From: Achaetomiella virescens
Lineage: Eukaryota > Ascomycota > Sordariomycetes > Sordariales > Chaetomiaceae
Assembly: GCA_031001845.1 (NCBI GenBank)
Contig: JARNGD010000032.1
Coordinates: forward strand, 1-64,000
Reading direction: 5' to 3'
Length of the DNA stretch: 64,000 bases
Positions 44,972 to 57,910 of the stretch are shown here, piece by piece; within the stretch, counting starts at the first letter, position 1, and each line of letters begins with the position of its first letter. A program made the position numbers and the translations under genes. A model generated the notes under the pieces. The model saw only the letters and a program-made list of their open reading frames with translations, was not told the origin of the DNA and made no database searches.

Positions 44972-47093
44972 GACACAACAGGTTCGCGAGCGAGGTAGAA
45001 TTTGGAAAGTCTGCCAAGGAACCGCTCATGCCTCTCAGTCCTCAAAACCCACCAATCCCGAAACGAAGATGCCAAGCCCCAGAGAGCCGTCTTCGATCAC
45101 TGCCCATCTGACAAGCAGGGCCCCAACATCCTGGAACCGTGATCCATGATTAAAGTCTGGGGTTCTTGAAGAAACCACCTCGTTAGCTCCTCTCTTGTTG
45201 GGTTGCCGCATCGACTGATGTCACAATGTTACTCATGCTCCATTTTCACGGAACGGACCTACCCGAGAACAGGATCCTTCGGCCGGGAACTGCAGGGTTC
45301 CAAGTTCCTGGTTCTATTTCTTATCACCCCGGCGATCCCGAACTCACAGGGCAAGCCGAACTCGCATCCCTCTCAGCCCGGCTTACTCTGGGCAAAACAC
45401 ACACAAGACCTTCACAACCTCAGCGTGGCTCAGCCACCGTTACACCGCCAAGCAATATCACTTCCACCGACGACTAAAAAACAGCACGGGTCTACAGAAC
45501 CAGAAGCCCCCAACACCAAACTAACTCCTCCCCCAGCCTCCCCTGGTTCCTTCTGTATGAGGTCAAGTGGGCGAGCACCACCCACGAATAGCCAGGACAA
45601 CTCGCATGATACTGAGCTCAATCTGCCGGAGGCAAGCAGTCTGTCCCCAAGACCCTTGACCACCAGACGAGAAGGAGAGTGTTGGTGATGGGAGGGATTG
45701 GGCGCAGGACACATGCACCCCGCGCCCATCCATCCACTTGGGGACCAGGTGACCAACTCAATATGCATGGCATGCAGGGAAAAAGAACCGCACACAGCCC
45801 ACGATGACCATAGGACGCGCCACCAATGCCCCAGAAAAAGAACAAATGCGCTCCCGATCCAAACCGATCATGCATTTATCTCACAATCTTGCAATTGGAT
45901 TCCTTCCCTCCGCTCGGCTCGGGCACACCCCCCCATCCCCCCGGAGTCCACTCACCCGCGAGCTACTGCTCTCCCGGGATATGTAGGGAGCCAACGAAAC
46001 AAAACCTCAGGAACCGACCTTCCTGCACGCTTACCCAACCCCAGCAGCCGTTGAAGAGAAGAAGAATAAGCTAATTCGTCAGAAGCCAGGCCTGGCCGGA
46101 GTTGGCCGGTGTTGGATGGACGTGTCAGATATGTTTACCCCAGAATATCCCACCTGTGTGGTCATCTCTCTCGGCGCCAGGTGGTTCTCTTACATGCTGG
46201 TTAACTTGCTGCCCCGTTTCTTTTCATCTCCGTCCTCAGCCGACTTCCGGGGCTTCCGCGCCGGAAGTTTAGAGTACCTCATTGCCAACGAGTAAGATGC
46301 GAACAGTGCCGTGCCGCGTGCCAGTCCAGCCGCCCTGAGTGACAACGCAGAAGCCGAGCTACACCGGACTGGAAGCGGGTCTTGCAGGGTCCACCTTTTG
46401 AATCGGCACAAAGCGGCATTGGCTTTTTTTTCGAGCCTCACCTTTTTCGGCTCCAAGACAAGGTCCAGTCACCGAGAAACGGGGCGGTGAAGCCCCAGAA
46501 CCAAAAGAGCAAGCCGGCCCAACCAGCCCAGCCAGAAACTGCGTTGCTGTTCTATTCAAAGGCTTTCTTCCGTCTTCCTCTCTCATCCCGCGGGCATCTC
46601 TATCCCATACCCACCCACCCCCACCCCAATTGACTCGTCAACCGTAGTTGAGAAACGGTGAACAAAAGGCATTGGGACGAGAGAACAACCACCCAAGCCA
46701 CCAAAAACGTAGATGAAGTGTAAGTGTAGGTGTGTAAGTGTAATGTAGCGCAGATAATTCAGATAGCCACGCACATCTTGTAAGTGATGGTGACCGCCCT
46801 CCGTAACTGATCGATCGGTGATAGGGATCTGCAAAGCGAACGGAAAAGCAAGAGTGCCTCTCTCCCACCAAAACCAGCCATGCCACCAAGAACTTTTTTT
46901 CTGAATCTTTCTTTTTTTGAACACCGTAAAAGCGTAGTGAGATGATGATGACAATCCGGCTGAAATGCAAAGACCAACGTACCGGGGGAATAAGCGGAAG
47001 AAAATGGGCGGTATATGCAAGATCAAGTATCATAGATCATGAGAACAAGAAATGATTCATCATGTCGTTTGAACTCTCCATGCCCAGAAAGAG

Positions 47094-47111
47094 TAAAAAA
47101 AAAAAAAAAAA
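47094..47111. repeat. Poly-A run
   Basis: An uninterrupted A run of about 16-18 bases is followed by a further A-rich hexamer. It lies in the probable 3' UTR of the copper-fist gene, where it reads as poly-T on the transcribed strand. Confidence 0.85.
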
Positions 47112-47448
47112 GAAAAAAGAGCAAAGAGAAACAACTGCCTCCTGCGCCTCGAAGCAACGACATTGACCTCCCACTCCTTTCCTTTCGCCACCCTGTGAAT
47201 GCGTGCCATGCGTGCTCCGTTCTGTGGTCGTGTGTTGTTGCCAAAGGCTTGTAAATGCGACAACAATAAACTCCGGTGAGATAGGAATGTGGATGTGAGC
47301 CATGGAAGAAAAGGGGGGTGTTGGCATTTCTGCCGCTTGAACTGATCGCTCCTGATCTATGGCCATGATATGATCTTAGGGCATCCAGGCAAGGTGGGAC
47401 AGAATAGACCCTTCACGTCTCATTGTCTCAACCGGGTCATGTTTCGTG

Positions 47449-49166
47449 TTATTGGCCTTCCCAGAACGTGGGCATGCTATTTTCCGTTGGTGACTCGGTC
47501 AGGTTCGACATCCCGTACTCGTTCATCCAGAAAGCCGCATCGTCTTCCAGAGGATTGAGACCGCTGAAGCCAGGGGCGCCGGTGGTGAGCAGTGTCGGGT
47601 CGTCGCCGGCCATCGAGGCCGGAGTGGGCACGAACTTGCTGGCGTCCTTCTTCATGAAGTTGAAATCCTCAAAGTCCATGCTGGTGAAGTCGGTGCTGCC
47701 GAGCAAGCCGGTGTGAGTGTCGCCGAGGCCGTAGCCCGTGACGGGACCGCTGGCCTGGAACGTGTCAAAGTCGTCGAGCGGGTTTGACAGGAAATCCTCT
47801 ACCTCCGACACCTCGCCGACGTCGAGGTCGTGGTCGTCAGCGTCGGGATGTGCTCCGACCCGTTGAAGTCGAAGCCGCCGTAACTTTGCGCCTGGCTGTA
47901 GCTAGAAGGGGCGAAATCGGCCGTCTTGCTGGCGAGCTCCAGACCCTCATAGTTGCTCCAGTCGACCGAGGTAGCGCTCAGCCGGCACTGAACATGGGCT
48001 GCTCGTAATCCGAGAGAGCGCCAAAGAAATCGGCGCTGTTGGGAATGTACGGGGCGTACTTGATGCCCGAAAGGTCCAGGGGCGGCAGTTGCCCGAGTTG
48101 AGCGGGCGAACGTGGACAAGCCTCCAACAAGGGCGAGGCGGCCTCTGACTTGACCCTCCGTTGCGCGTGCGACGCACTCTCGCCCCGCCGCTCCCGCCGC
48201 AGAGCTGGCATCGGGCTGCGCCCCCGAGCCAAGGAGGTCGTCCATCGAACGGTTCCTCAGGTCTGCTCGCGCTGCTCATCGAGTTGACGCGGTTGAGTGG
48301 TACGGGCCACATTTTTGCGAAGCCTTGGCGTGCTTGTACGTCGGCTTGTGGTGGCGTTGGCGTCAAACGACAGCATCGCGTCTGAGTTGGTCGTGTTGGC
48401 GCGGCGCCGGGCGCGTGAGCTCGCCTTGGAGCTCTTGGAGTGCGCGGTGGTCGGCGAGTCAGAGTCCGACTCGGGAACGGTGTCCAGCTTGGGTTCCCTC
48501 TTGTGTGAGCAGGTGCAGCGGCCGCCATGATTACAGCAGCAGCTTTCTGCAGGTAGAATGAGTCAGGAATCAGAGGAGCAGAGCCTTGATCAATCAGACA
48601 TGACAATGCTCACCCTTGTGACCCTCGATCACCGGTCTCAAGTGCACGCACTTGTGCGTCTTCTCGCCGCAGTCGCACTTGACGTGGGCCGAGCGCGACT
48701 TGCGCATGGCCCGGCAGTGCTGACATTGCGAGACCGGCCGGCCCTTCTTGTTGATGTGCTGGAGGGGGCGGTCTGTCCTCGGTGTTAGCGAACTCTGGCA
48801 TTTCGGTTACCCCGCGATGAAGAATTTGGAGAAGCAAGGAGCGTGGGTTGCAGGAAGTTGGGGTTTGAGGGGAAGCAGCCAGGGGCAACAGCGCGGGTCC
48901 CCCCACACACATTCGAGCCTTGGAGGCTGGTTTTGTTGTTTTGCTTCCGCTGCTGCGAATGTACCCGCAGCCCCTCGGTTGCAGCTGGCCAAAAAGCCAA
49001 GCTCCCAGCTTGCTGCACATTGCAGCCAGCCATCGAAAAGGCGGCGAGAAATGTCTGTCAATGCGGGATGCGAAGGCAAAAATCACTCACCGGCATGCTG
49101 GCAATTGCTCACCCGATGGCCCCTCACACAGGCCTCGCAAGCCCACTTCTCTCCGTCGATAAGCAT
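47449..49166 (-). CDS. Copper-fist transcription factor (GRISEA/CUF1/Mac1 type)
   Basis: These nuclear regulators bind DNA through a Zn- and Cu-binding 'copper fist' and switch on copper-uptake genes when copper is scarce. Exon 1 starts at 49166 with MLIDGEKWACEACVRGHRVS and NCQHA, the invariant fist start. After an intron (about 49093-48775) exon 2 reads RPLQHINKKGRPVSQCQHCR and AMRKSRSAHVKCDCGEKTHK, then CVHLRPVIEGHKG. A second intron (about 48617-48551) precedes the Cys-rich CCCNHGGRCTCSHKREPKLD. The C-terminal half has LGQLPPLDLSGIKYAPYIPN, DFFGALSDYEQPMFSAG, SVDWSNYEGLELASKTADFA and SEVEDFLSNPLDDFDTFQ, ending PTFWEGQ at 47449. About five one-base frame changes occur in the last 1 kb. Gene size and motif order resemble Podospora GRISEA. 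The 7.5 kb upstream of it is gene-free, as is often seen for regulators. Confidence 0.93.
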
Positions 49167-52100
49167 GGCGGATGGCTCGCGGTTGCGGCTTGTCTATCGT
49201 GAGTTGTGCTGGGAAGAAAAAACAGGGCGCTTGACGTGGTGCGAGTGCGGACCCAGAGTCCGGACGGTCTTGCTGCGCGCTTTGTGCGCTGCGCTTCAAG
49301 CTGAGTCGCAAAGGCTGCTCTGTTGCTGGCTTGGCTGTCGGTGCTGCAGGCCGACAGGGGAAAAAGCTTCGGGAACGCCCGCGCGGGGGGCCGAGACAGA
49401 AGAGGGTCGCAGAATGCACCGCTTAGAGGGTCATCGCCTGGGGTATCGCCCGGCCAAAAACATCGGTGCAGGATGCCGCGGACTCCGAATCGAAGCCAAA
49501 ACCAACTTTGCTTGAGAGAATCTCAAAGGAGATCAAGAGGCCAGGAAATGAAATAAAAATAATGTGGGCTGAGTGGAGATGGGGGTGTTGGCCTGCAGAG
49601 TCGTTTGACGGCTGCCCAGTGGAGCAGGCTCTGTAAGTGCGATTGCGGGTTCCCTGCTGGTTGCTGCGAGCGATGGCGGCCAGGAATTGGTCGCCGGGCA
49701 GAGGTGGGGTTTTTCAGGGCAGGGCAGGCCGAAGACGGGATGACCTGTGTCGGAAGAGCTCGCCTTGCGAACTGGCTGGAACGTTCAGCTGCTGGCGGGC
49801 AGGGCTCTTGGAGATGGAGCGAGCTTAGGTCAGCAGGACCTCTGGCTGCGATGGCAACCTGGGAAGCCAAAACACGAGGGTGCCAGGCAGCTGACGGCAC
49901 TGACGGCACGAACTGCCAACGGGGCAGAGGCAACCTCCCCACGAGACGGGCGGCGGGCGGGCTCCTTCCGGAGATTGTTGTCGGCTAGCTGGAACTCTGG
50001 CCGAGCATGACGTGCAGGGCGCGACCGAGACGACCGGCACGGCTCTGTAAAGCAACGGAATGGAAGGCTAGGTGTGATGGGAGAGGCAGGAGGCAAGAAG
50101 CAGAAAAAGGAGACTGGGAGCGTGGGTGCGAGTCTCGGAGCGCTGTGCGGCGAGGAGGTGGGCTCCTTTAATGTCGGCCCGGCGTGGGACTGCCCTGCGG
50201 TGCTTCTGCGCGCTTCTCACCCAATTCATCAGGCTCGTCGTGGGATTCCACATGTGGATGCTTGCTCGCGAAACTGGGGCGCTAGGATGGAAGGACGACA
50301 GACTTGTGCCTGCTCAGGGTCTTGACCAGCAAGAAGCCAAGGTCCCGGCTCGAGTGACGAAACGGGGGCGCCCAGATCGGGATTGGCCTACCACGGTGCT
50401 GCTTGGCGGAGGTACCCCGTTGCCGTTGTACCGTGACCATCTGCTCCTGCCCAGCCCATGTCGCGTCGAGGAATGAGGGCAGCATTGGTTGGCCGCAGCG
50501 TTTTCCCCGAGGCGAAGAACAGGTCCGCGGGTTGCCCTGATGGGATCATCCAGTCGACAGGCCTCGACAAGGACCCCAGGTTCGCCAGAGCGGGAGGTCG
50601 GCACAAGGCGCAGCAAGCCTGTGGGCGTGGGCGTGGGCGTGGTGGAGACCAAGGGCAAGTGCAATGTCCCGCCCAGTAACGTGAAAAGTGGAGGCTCTAA
50701 CTATTGGAGGAAACATGGGGCGAGTGGGCGGGAGTCTGTGCAGCAGGCGCCAGGTGTTCCTGCCCCCCTCCAAGCTCCTCCCACAGTGAGTAGCGGTTTA
50801 TTCCATCGCTCGATCTGCAGTTTTGGCTGTCACTGGATTGGCAGTGTGAATGTGCTCTGTACCAGGCAGGAAGATCTGGGCCGGAACTTCCAGCGGCTCC
50901 AACTTCGTTATCATCTCAAGTTCCTGACTCTGGCAACACCCTTCGGAAACCACCGTTCACTCTGCATCTCGCAGGTTCCAAGGGCGCCATCGACGGTCAG
51001 ATGGAGTGCGAGATCGCCGTGTATCCATTTGCTTGAAATGGCCGAGTTCCTTCTGCCATTACATTGCGTGGACATTGCCAAGGGCTGGGGGTCATCACGG
51101 GAACTCCATCTCTTCAATGAATGCTCCGTTTGATGGTTGGTAACTTTTGTGTGGGGTAGCAGGTCATTTCCAGAGCAGCGCTGCCTGAAGTGTCCCACGG
51201 CGCTGCGGCGCTTCTCGAGGGCACGGGTAAAAGCCCCGATCAATGGAACAGACCCGATCTGAACATGATGGCCTTTGTGCTGCTTTCAAATCCTTCCTCA
51301 TGGACAATTCCAACTGGTGCCGCCCACCAGTCTTGGGACGATGAAGGGCGTCGCCGAGAAAAGTGTAAGGGTTCCGGGGCCTACTGCATTGACAATGACG
51401 CGCTTCTTTCCGATGGCTGCAGCTCACCACCACACCGAGGGAACAGCCACCCACACCGCAAGACTCGATACGCTGACTCCATTTGCCCGCTCGACTTGCG
51501 CCGTTCAGTGTCCTGTATCCTGTGCAGCTGCTGTCGGGCCTGGGAATCTGTCATGTATGGCAACGCTGCCGGATGTCGTACACCATGACATGTCTTCCTC
51601 CTGTGCAGAATCGGTCTTGGTGTCTGAGACGAGTGACACGAGTATCCTCGCGTCCTTGGTGTCTCACTCCGTCAGCAGCTCAGGAGAGGGGAAATTGGGG
51701 GGTTCGTGATGCAGACGTTGGAGCGTTGGCACTGGCGTGGGCTCCGCTTCGGGCAATTGGATAATGGGTGGGTTCAAACATCCCGCGCCAGCGAGCCGAC
51801 GCAGCCCATTGCCGTTGCCCTACAGCAGGTACCATATTGTTGCTGAACCGCAGTACAGTCTCAATCAACAGCTGTTCCTGGCGAGAGTTCGTTCGTTCTC
51901 CCTTCCGCGAGACTCTTCCAGTCTATTAGTTACCGCGAAGACGCGGAGTGTCCATATTGCTGGCTGCCGCCGAGTCCTGCCGATCGTTCCACCGCCTCTG
52001 ATGGACCGTCGATGCGCGGTAGACGGCGCAGGTGGAACTGACGCCAGTCGAGAGGAAGCGCTGCGGAGATGAATGAGTTGTTCGGACCGCCAAGTGCTCG

Positions 52101-55100
52101 GGTCCTCGTATGGGGCAATCTTGCTGCCCGCAACCCCTCGTTCCAGGCAACGTGAGAGGTCTCAATTCTTCAACAGTTTTGGGTTTGCTCAGCAGGATTT
52201 TCATCCTCTGCAATTGGCTGTAATTGATCGAAGAAACACTTGGCACGGAGGTCAGATTGACAAGACCCTGGGGCCTTTGTGCTGCCCTCACCCACAGAGC
52301 AATTGGCGGGCCGGTCCATGGCTCGGTTAGGGTACTAAAGTAACCGTGCCGCCTTGACGTTACCCTGACTCGTTTGACGGGTGCCTTTGAATGCAAGGAC
52401 ATCGGGACCTTTGCTCGGAAATGAAGGAAATAGGCGTGGTGAGATGTAATTCAAGTCAGAGCAATAACCTACAAAACAGCTCAGGAAGGACAGCAATGAT
52501 ACTACAACCGAGACAATGAAGAGGAAAGGCGCTGGCAAATGGATGGCACAGCGGAAGTAGTGAGCTTCTGGGGGTTGGGAAGAAACAGGGACGCCAGCAC
52601 AGTCTGTTTACGTTGCTCGGCCGAGAATCGGCCCTCTTCGGCGACTCCTTCCCAGCGTCCCACTGACCGCCTGGCCGAGTCCAGAAAAATTTTCACCCAC
52701 AGAACGTTAATTGGCAAGTTTTTTCCAGTTCCCGCAGCGCTGCAGAAATAAGCAACCATTCGGGCATTGTCTGTGATGCCATCCTTCCCAGACGCATCAC
52801 AAAAATGGGCATGCTACCACCGGCCTAGCACACGCTCGGTTTCAACTCTCGACAACGCCTGGTGCCAGATTGGACCAGTGCCGGCACCATGACAGCAGCA
52901 GACTCGAGCCTCCTCTCGGCAGGGCCGTGAGTTTGACAGCCGCCCATCCGGTTCTGACCGCGTTTCCTGCATGGTGCGTCAGCAACCCTCGTCACCACCC
53001 GCCTCATCCCAATGAGACGAGGCCGCGGCACACCAACCCTTAGATGAGATCGGCACTCGGCTGTTTGCGGTAACACCTGTCTCGCCTGCCAGCGGAACCT
53101 GGCTGGAAGTTGCCGTTCCAGATTGCCAACATATTCTGGTTCCTGACCCGGGGCGCGACGTCTCAGTTACACGAAATATTACCGTCAAGGGTCGCACCAG
53201 GTCAGCCCTGCCAGGATCAAAGTCACGACTCTAATTTCAATCTTGGGAAGCCCACCGACAATGGCCATGCCCAGCGGCACAGCCAGAACGTCAGCGGGAT
53301 GGCGAGGTTCGTTTGAACGACCAACGTCATCCGTCGCATCACACGACCCAAGACTGAAGCTGGAAGTTGGCAGCAACGCCCGGCTGCGTTCCGACAGCCA
53401 ACCATCCATTTCTCAACAGCACCGTCTCGCTAACCGCTCTCGGCGGTTGGTACTGAATCTGCGTCTTTGAGGTTCTTCAATTACGGTCACGAGGACGACT
53501 GCATCAGGGCAGCTCAAACTTCGCACTCCTTTGGCTGCGGCAACAGAAAACCATCACCAGTCATTGGTGAAGTTGTCGTGGGAGTACCGCTGCTTTGGTG
53601 TGGATGACAGCCCGTCACGGGTGCATTCGGAAATCTGGTTGAAGAGCCGCCCAAGGTACATCTGATCAGAGCTGAAGCCTTCTGCTGGACAATCACCATC
53701 AGAGTCGGACAGGTGGCTAGCGCGCTCAAGCACATTCTTCAACGTGTTGATGGGGTCTGTCCTGGGCGCTCTCGCTGAGGAGACCAGGCCGGTTGGTCGA
53801 TTCGCTGCGGTTGCCAATGCTCGACCCTCAGGCCTGGGGGAAGACTTTGATCGACAACAGCGTCCGGGGCCCGTCCTTCGGTCGACCTTCCAGAACGCTT
53901 CTCCGGACCCATACGGGGGCGTGCCCGCAGCGGCTTACTGATGCTTCCGTGAGCCTTTATTGGCCCAGGGACTGCCGTACCGCCACTCCAATTCTGTTCG
54001 CTGCCGGAAATGCCCGTTCATCAATGTCATGGCAGCCAGGATTTATCTTGAGCGTCACAGGGCAGTTCGTCGAAAATATTGGTCGTTCAGTCCGGTGGCG
54101 CCAGCCATATCGGGAAATGTATGCCAAATATCGCCTGGTCCGGACGTTCTTTTTCCGGAGAAGCCAGACCGTCGACCCCTAAGTTGTGGTCCCCAATTGC
54201 CAGCTCAAGTGAGCCACGAAGCGTCAGAGACTTGCCCGCTCGCTCTTGGATCTTGAAGTTGGGAGTGTGGCAGCAGCAATTCCACGAGTTTCGATGGCTC
54301 TGCGAGGCTGTGGCTCGAGTGAGTCTGGAGCTGTCGGAGGTGGTATTATCGACCATTTACCCCATGCCGCTCCTACCCCCACGCGCAGCAATTTCACGCT
54401 GTTTGCCTCTAAGTGGCGGCAGACCCCCATGCGCTTGGCAACGCCTCCAGAGGACGCGCTCCATGAAATGGTGGGCAGCTCGCCAGCGCCGTCCGTTCTT
54501 CGTGGGGGCAACACCGAGCCTCGCCGACTTTGGTGAGACAGTCATGGACGGAAAGGCAGGTGGCCCAGCTCATGCGTCTGATGCCAAGCAGTCCGCCGCG
54601 AACTCACATTGCGTCGCCTTGTATTTGTCCCACCTCAACTGAGGACGGGTTCAGACGATTCTGCGGGAAGCCGGCTTGGCAGATGCCGAGTCCTGTGCTC
54701 TGCATTAGTCCTCACGTACCTTGCGGAAGACGTCCCCAAGGAGGCCTGCAAAAGTTGGCGGGATTCGTGTATGGTTGCCGTTGTGATGATTCGAACAGTT
54801 GTAACGATGGTAGAGGACTTAGGTGTCGTCGGTTTGCCATGGCGGGTCTCACTCCTTGTGTGCACCCACATCCGCGGTCATGTTCACCCTTGGCGCGGAT
54901 GGCTTGCCATTGGCATAGATTGAGATTTGACCCATTGCTGGGCGCCCGTGTTGAGAAGTCGTCTTGACCCTCAAGGATACCCGGGAATCAGTAGAGGTTA
55001 CATGCCCACGTGGGACGAGCCCACCTTCCGACCTCCACGACACGCGGAGAGAAACGCCAAGGATGACCGGGTTGCGGGTTCTGTCGTACCAGCCCAGGCC

Positions 55101-56701
55101 GCATGTCGTCAGCCACGTGTGGTAGTAGTTCAGTCTAATGCTCCATGAAAAGGTCTTTGGTGGATGGGACCAGGATGTTCGATTACCTCGGAGCCGTCCG
55201 TCTGGGTACTGTATCCGCTGTCATGAGACTGTGTCGGAAGCGGCCGATAACGAATGGACATGGAGGGGCCCTGGGAACTCTCGTTATCCAAACCCCCCGA
55301 ATCACGCAAGTAGCAGGTGGGACTTTCGGCGTGGCACGACCGACGATCGGGAGCTGGCTGTGTCTCCGCCCAGGCGGAAGCCCGGAGTGGTGCCGACTGG
55401 AGAGTAGTACGGCAGCTCGCCAAGAATAGAGATTCGGTGGTTCGAGTTCCACAGAGGTCCTCGTTATCAGATGATGCTCTCTTGAACGCAGTTTGGTCGA
55501 AGTCATGGGACACAGCGCTAGCACCGGTTGACAACAGCGTCATTGCATAACGGATTCCAGGAGTGCGTATGCCGGTCTCATGCTTCGTAATCAACGAACG
55601 GTAGACGAAAATGTAGGTTGCACGTACTCACTGGAGGGCATTCTTCGAAGGGATGGTCTCACCAGCCAGCGCCATGAAGTTCCGGCAAACGGGCTTCCGA
55701 GAAGATTGTGCTCAGGCTGAGCTCAAGACCTGCCGTTGCGAGCTGCCAAGTGTAACAGCCATACAATCAAAAGCCATCATCCGCAATGATGAGTCTCACA
55801 CCCGGCTTGGCTTGAATCGCAAGCCGTTGCGGGCTCGGCCTGTCTCTCCGCGATAAAGATAGACCATGACAGCCAAGAGCCTCATAAAGCAACAATGGCA
55901 GGGAGTCTAGGCCGGCGTATCCAAAACATTGTCTTGGTTGATGTGTGATCCGACGTTGAACTTACTCAATGGGAGAGCTGGAAGAAACGGGGACCCTTCA
56001 CTCCCCTGCCGGCTCGGAGAACCTCTCGCAATCCCACCTTTGTGGCACCTCTCCCCCGCACCACAGTTGGGGTGAGGTGCCCAGCGGGGGCAGGAGTTGG
56101 AGTCAATGGCGCCAAGGAATCCACTGGATTGTGACGTGAGACGAGCCACCGACATCCGGCATGCCTCGGCCGTCGGTCGTCGACGTTCTACTTCTATTAT
56201 TACCTGCCCCGGGTTACACCAAAGGAGAACTGCGCAGGAGGGATCTGTCATGTTTGATGCTTGAGAATCGCCCAGACAGACGCAGGATCCCCAGGCCGGG
56301 AGTGCAGCTCATTGGCCAGTCAACTGAAGTGTAAGCAAGATAGCACTCGTCGATGCTCGGGTCAGGTGGAGGGCGCTGGGGGTGAAACTGACTGGTCGCG
56401 CAGGGAATCAGTCAAGGGTCGTGTGATTGAGCTTGGCTTGGTAATTCTCGGCTTGAGGTGCATCCACGAACCGACGTCGACGGCAACGCGGACACTCTTG
56501 GGTCGGCCAGGCGGACTCCGCTAGGACAGGAAAGAGCGGCAGCTTGAGAGTTCGGGGGAAAGGATCCAAAACGGGGGAAGTTCAGTGATCGTCGGTCACT
56601 GTTGCTGATCGTCGCAATCATGAGTCCCCAGAAGGCAACGAAACCCGGAGCCGACCCAGACAGGTATTGGAACCCTGGGAGCGACATAAACGAAGGACTG
56701 T
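49167..56701. other. 7.5-kb region with no confidently supported gene
   Basis: This is the largest gap in the window, lying between the divergently transcribed copper-fist and ketopantoate reductase genes. I found no recognisable domain, transposase, reverse transcriptase, long tandem repeat, rRNA or tRNA in it. Base composition is similar to the flanks, not AT-biased as expected for repeat-induced point mutation. Some minus-strand frames between 53.5 and 55.6 kb look somewhat protein-like but do not form one coherent gene. The part next to 49166 probably includes a long promoter and leader for the copper-fist gene. Confidence 0.5.
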
Positions 56702-57910
56702 ATGACTGACAATGGCAGGCCGGTTCATATTGTCTTTGTCGGCGCCGGCGCCGTTGGGTGTTTCTACGCCTCGAGACTACACCATGTAAGTTTGATGCAC
56801 CCGATCACAACAACATCTGAACTCACCACTTCCAGCCATCACACAACATCCGTGTCTCGCTCATCGCCCGCTCCAACTACAAGGCCCTTGCCGAACATGG
56901 CGTCCACCTCCAAACCCACACTTTCGGCGACTACGCCTTCCACCCGCACGCCGTCTTCCCCTCGGTCGCCGCCGCGGCCGCCAACCCCAGCCCATCCGGC
57001 GCGGGTCCGCACGAATGGGACTTCATCATCGTGACCACTAAGGCCTTGCCCGACCGCTCCGACGACAGCGCGCTCATTGCGCCCCTCGTCGGCCCCAAGT
57101 CGTGCATCGTCCTCATTCAAAACGGCGTCGGCGTCGAGGAGCCCTACCGCGCCCGCTTCCCCAACCCCCATCATCAGCGCCGTCACCGTCATCTCGGCCG
57201 AGCAAACTTCCCCCGGCACAATCCGCCAGAACCGCTGGACCCGCATCCACATTGGGGCCCTACTCCAATTCCGCCTCCTTCTCCTCCACTGCGACACGGG
57301 AAGCCGCTATCCCCGCGGCGACGACACCACGGGCGCGCTCTCCCCCACCGGCTCGGCCGCGCAAACTCCAGTCATCGATGAATCCGCCCTGCAAGACGCC
57401 GGCGCGGCGCGCGCCGCTGAGCTCGCCGACTGGTGGACGCGCCTCGGCCTGATCCGCGACGTCGACCTGACCGACGAGGTCGGCCTGCAGCTCGTGCGCT
57501 GGCACAAGCTCTGCATCAACGCGGCGTTCAACCCGTCGGCCGTGCTCGCGGGCGGCCGGGGGAACGCAGACATGGTGCGCGATCCGGAGTTGCGCCTGCA
57601 CCTGGCGGGCATCATGCACGAGATATGGGACGCCGCGCCCAGGATCCTGGGCGGCCGGGTTTCCCTGCTACATGGCGAGCCCGGAGAAGATCCTGAAGAG
57701 CACGGAGCGCAATGTGGGCAGCAAGCCGAGCATGCTGCTGGACTGGGAGAGTGGCAGGCCGTTGGAGGTGGAGGTGATACTGGGGAATCCGCTGAGGATT
57801 GCAGGGCCAAGGGAGTGGGAGTTGCCGCGGTTGCAGACGGTGTATGCACTGGTGAGGAGTATGCGGATGTTAGGGATAGGGGGAAGGAGAAGCAGAAGGG
57901 GAAGTTGTAG
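56702..57910 (+). CDS. 2-dehydropantoate 2-reductase (ketopantoate reductase, PanE/ApbA type)
   Basis: The enzyme reduces ketopantoate to pantoate with NADPH in pantothenate and coenzyme A synthesis. The start at 56702 reads MTDNGRPVHIVFVGAGAVGC and FYASRLHH, a GxGxxG Rossmann start. An intron (56787-56836, GTAAGT..TTCCAG) joins to PSHNIRVSLIARSNYKALAE. Then come WDFIIVTTKALPDRSDDSAL and PLVGPKSCIVLIQNGVGVEE, the family's 'QNGVG' motif. After a frame change near 57165 follows ISAVTVISAEQTSPGTIRQN. The C-terminal all-helical domain has LVRWHKLCINAAFNPSAVLA, containing the K-x3-N-x2-(F)N catalytic and substrate region. The end reads ILKSTERNVGSKPSMLLDWE, RPLEVEVILGNPLRIA and ELPRLQTVYALVRSMRM, stopping at about 57908-57910. 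At least three frame changes are needed (about 57165, 57700 and 57800). Fungal homologues resemble Pan5. Many ascomycetes have several related copies, so the precise substrate is less certain. Confidence 0.88.

Larger units (their letters stand above)
44535..47448. other. Long convergent intergenic region without a recognised gene
   Basis: About 2.9 kb lies between two convergent genes, which is more than two 3' UTRs usually need. No coherent frame was found. A polypyrimidine tract (44878-44971) and a poly-A run (about 47094-47111) are listed separately. Confidence 0.5.

Noticed and set aside
46638..47254. Small minus-strand membrane protein genes
   Set aside because: These open frames are AT-rich, have overlapping alternatives in all three frames and lie in the likely 3' UTR of the copper-fist gene.
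49167..56701. RIP-degraded transposon
   Set aside because: No transposase or reverse-transcriptase motifs, no terminal repeats, and base composition is not AT-shifted as RIP would leave.
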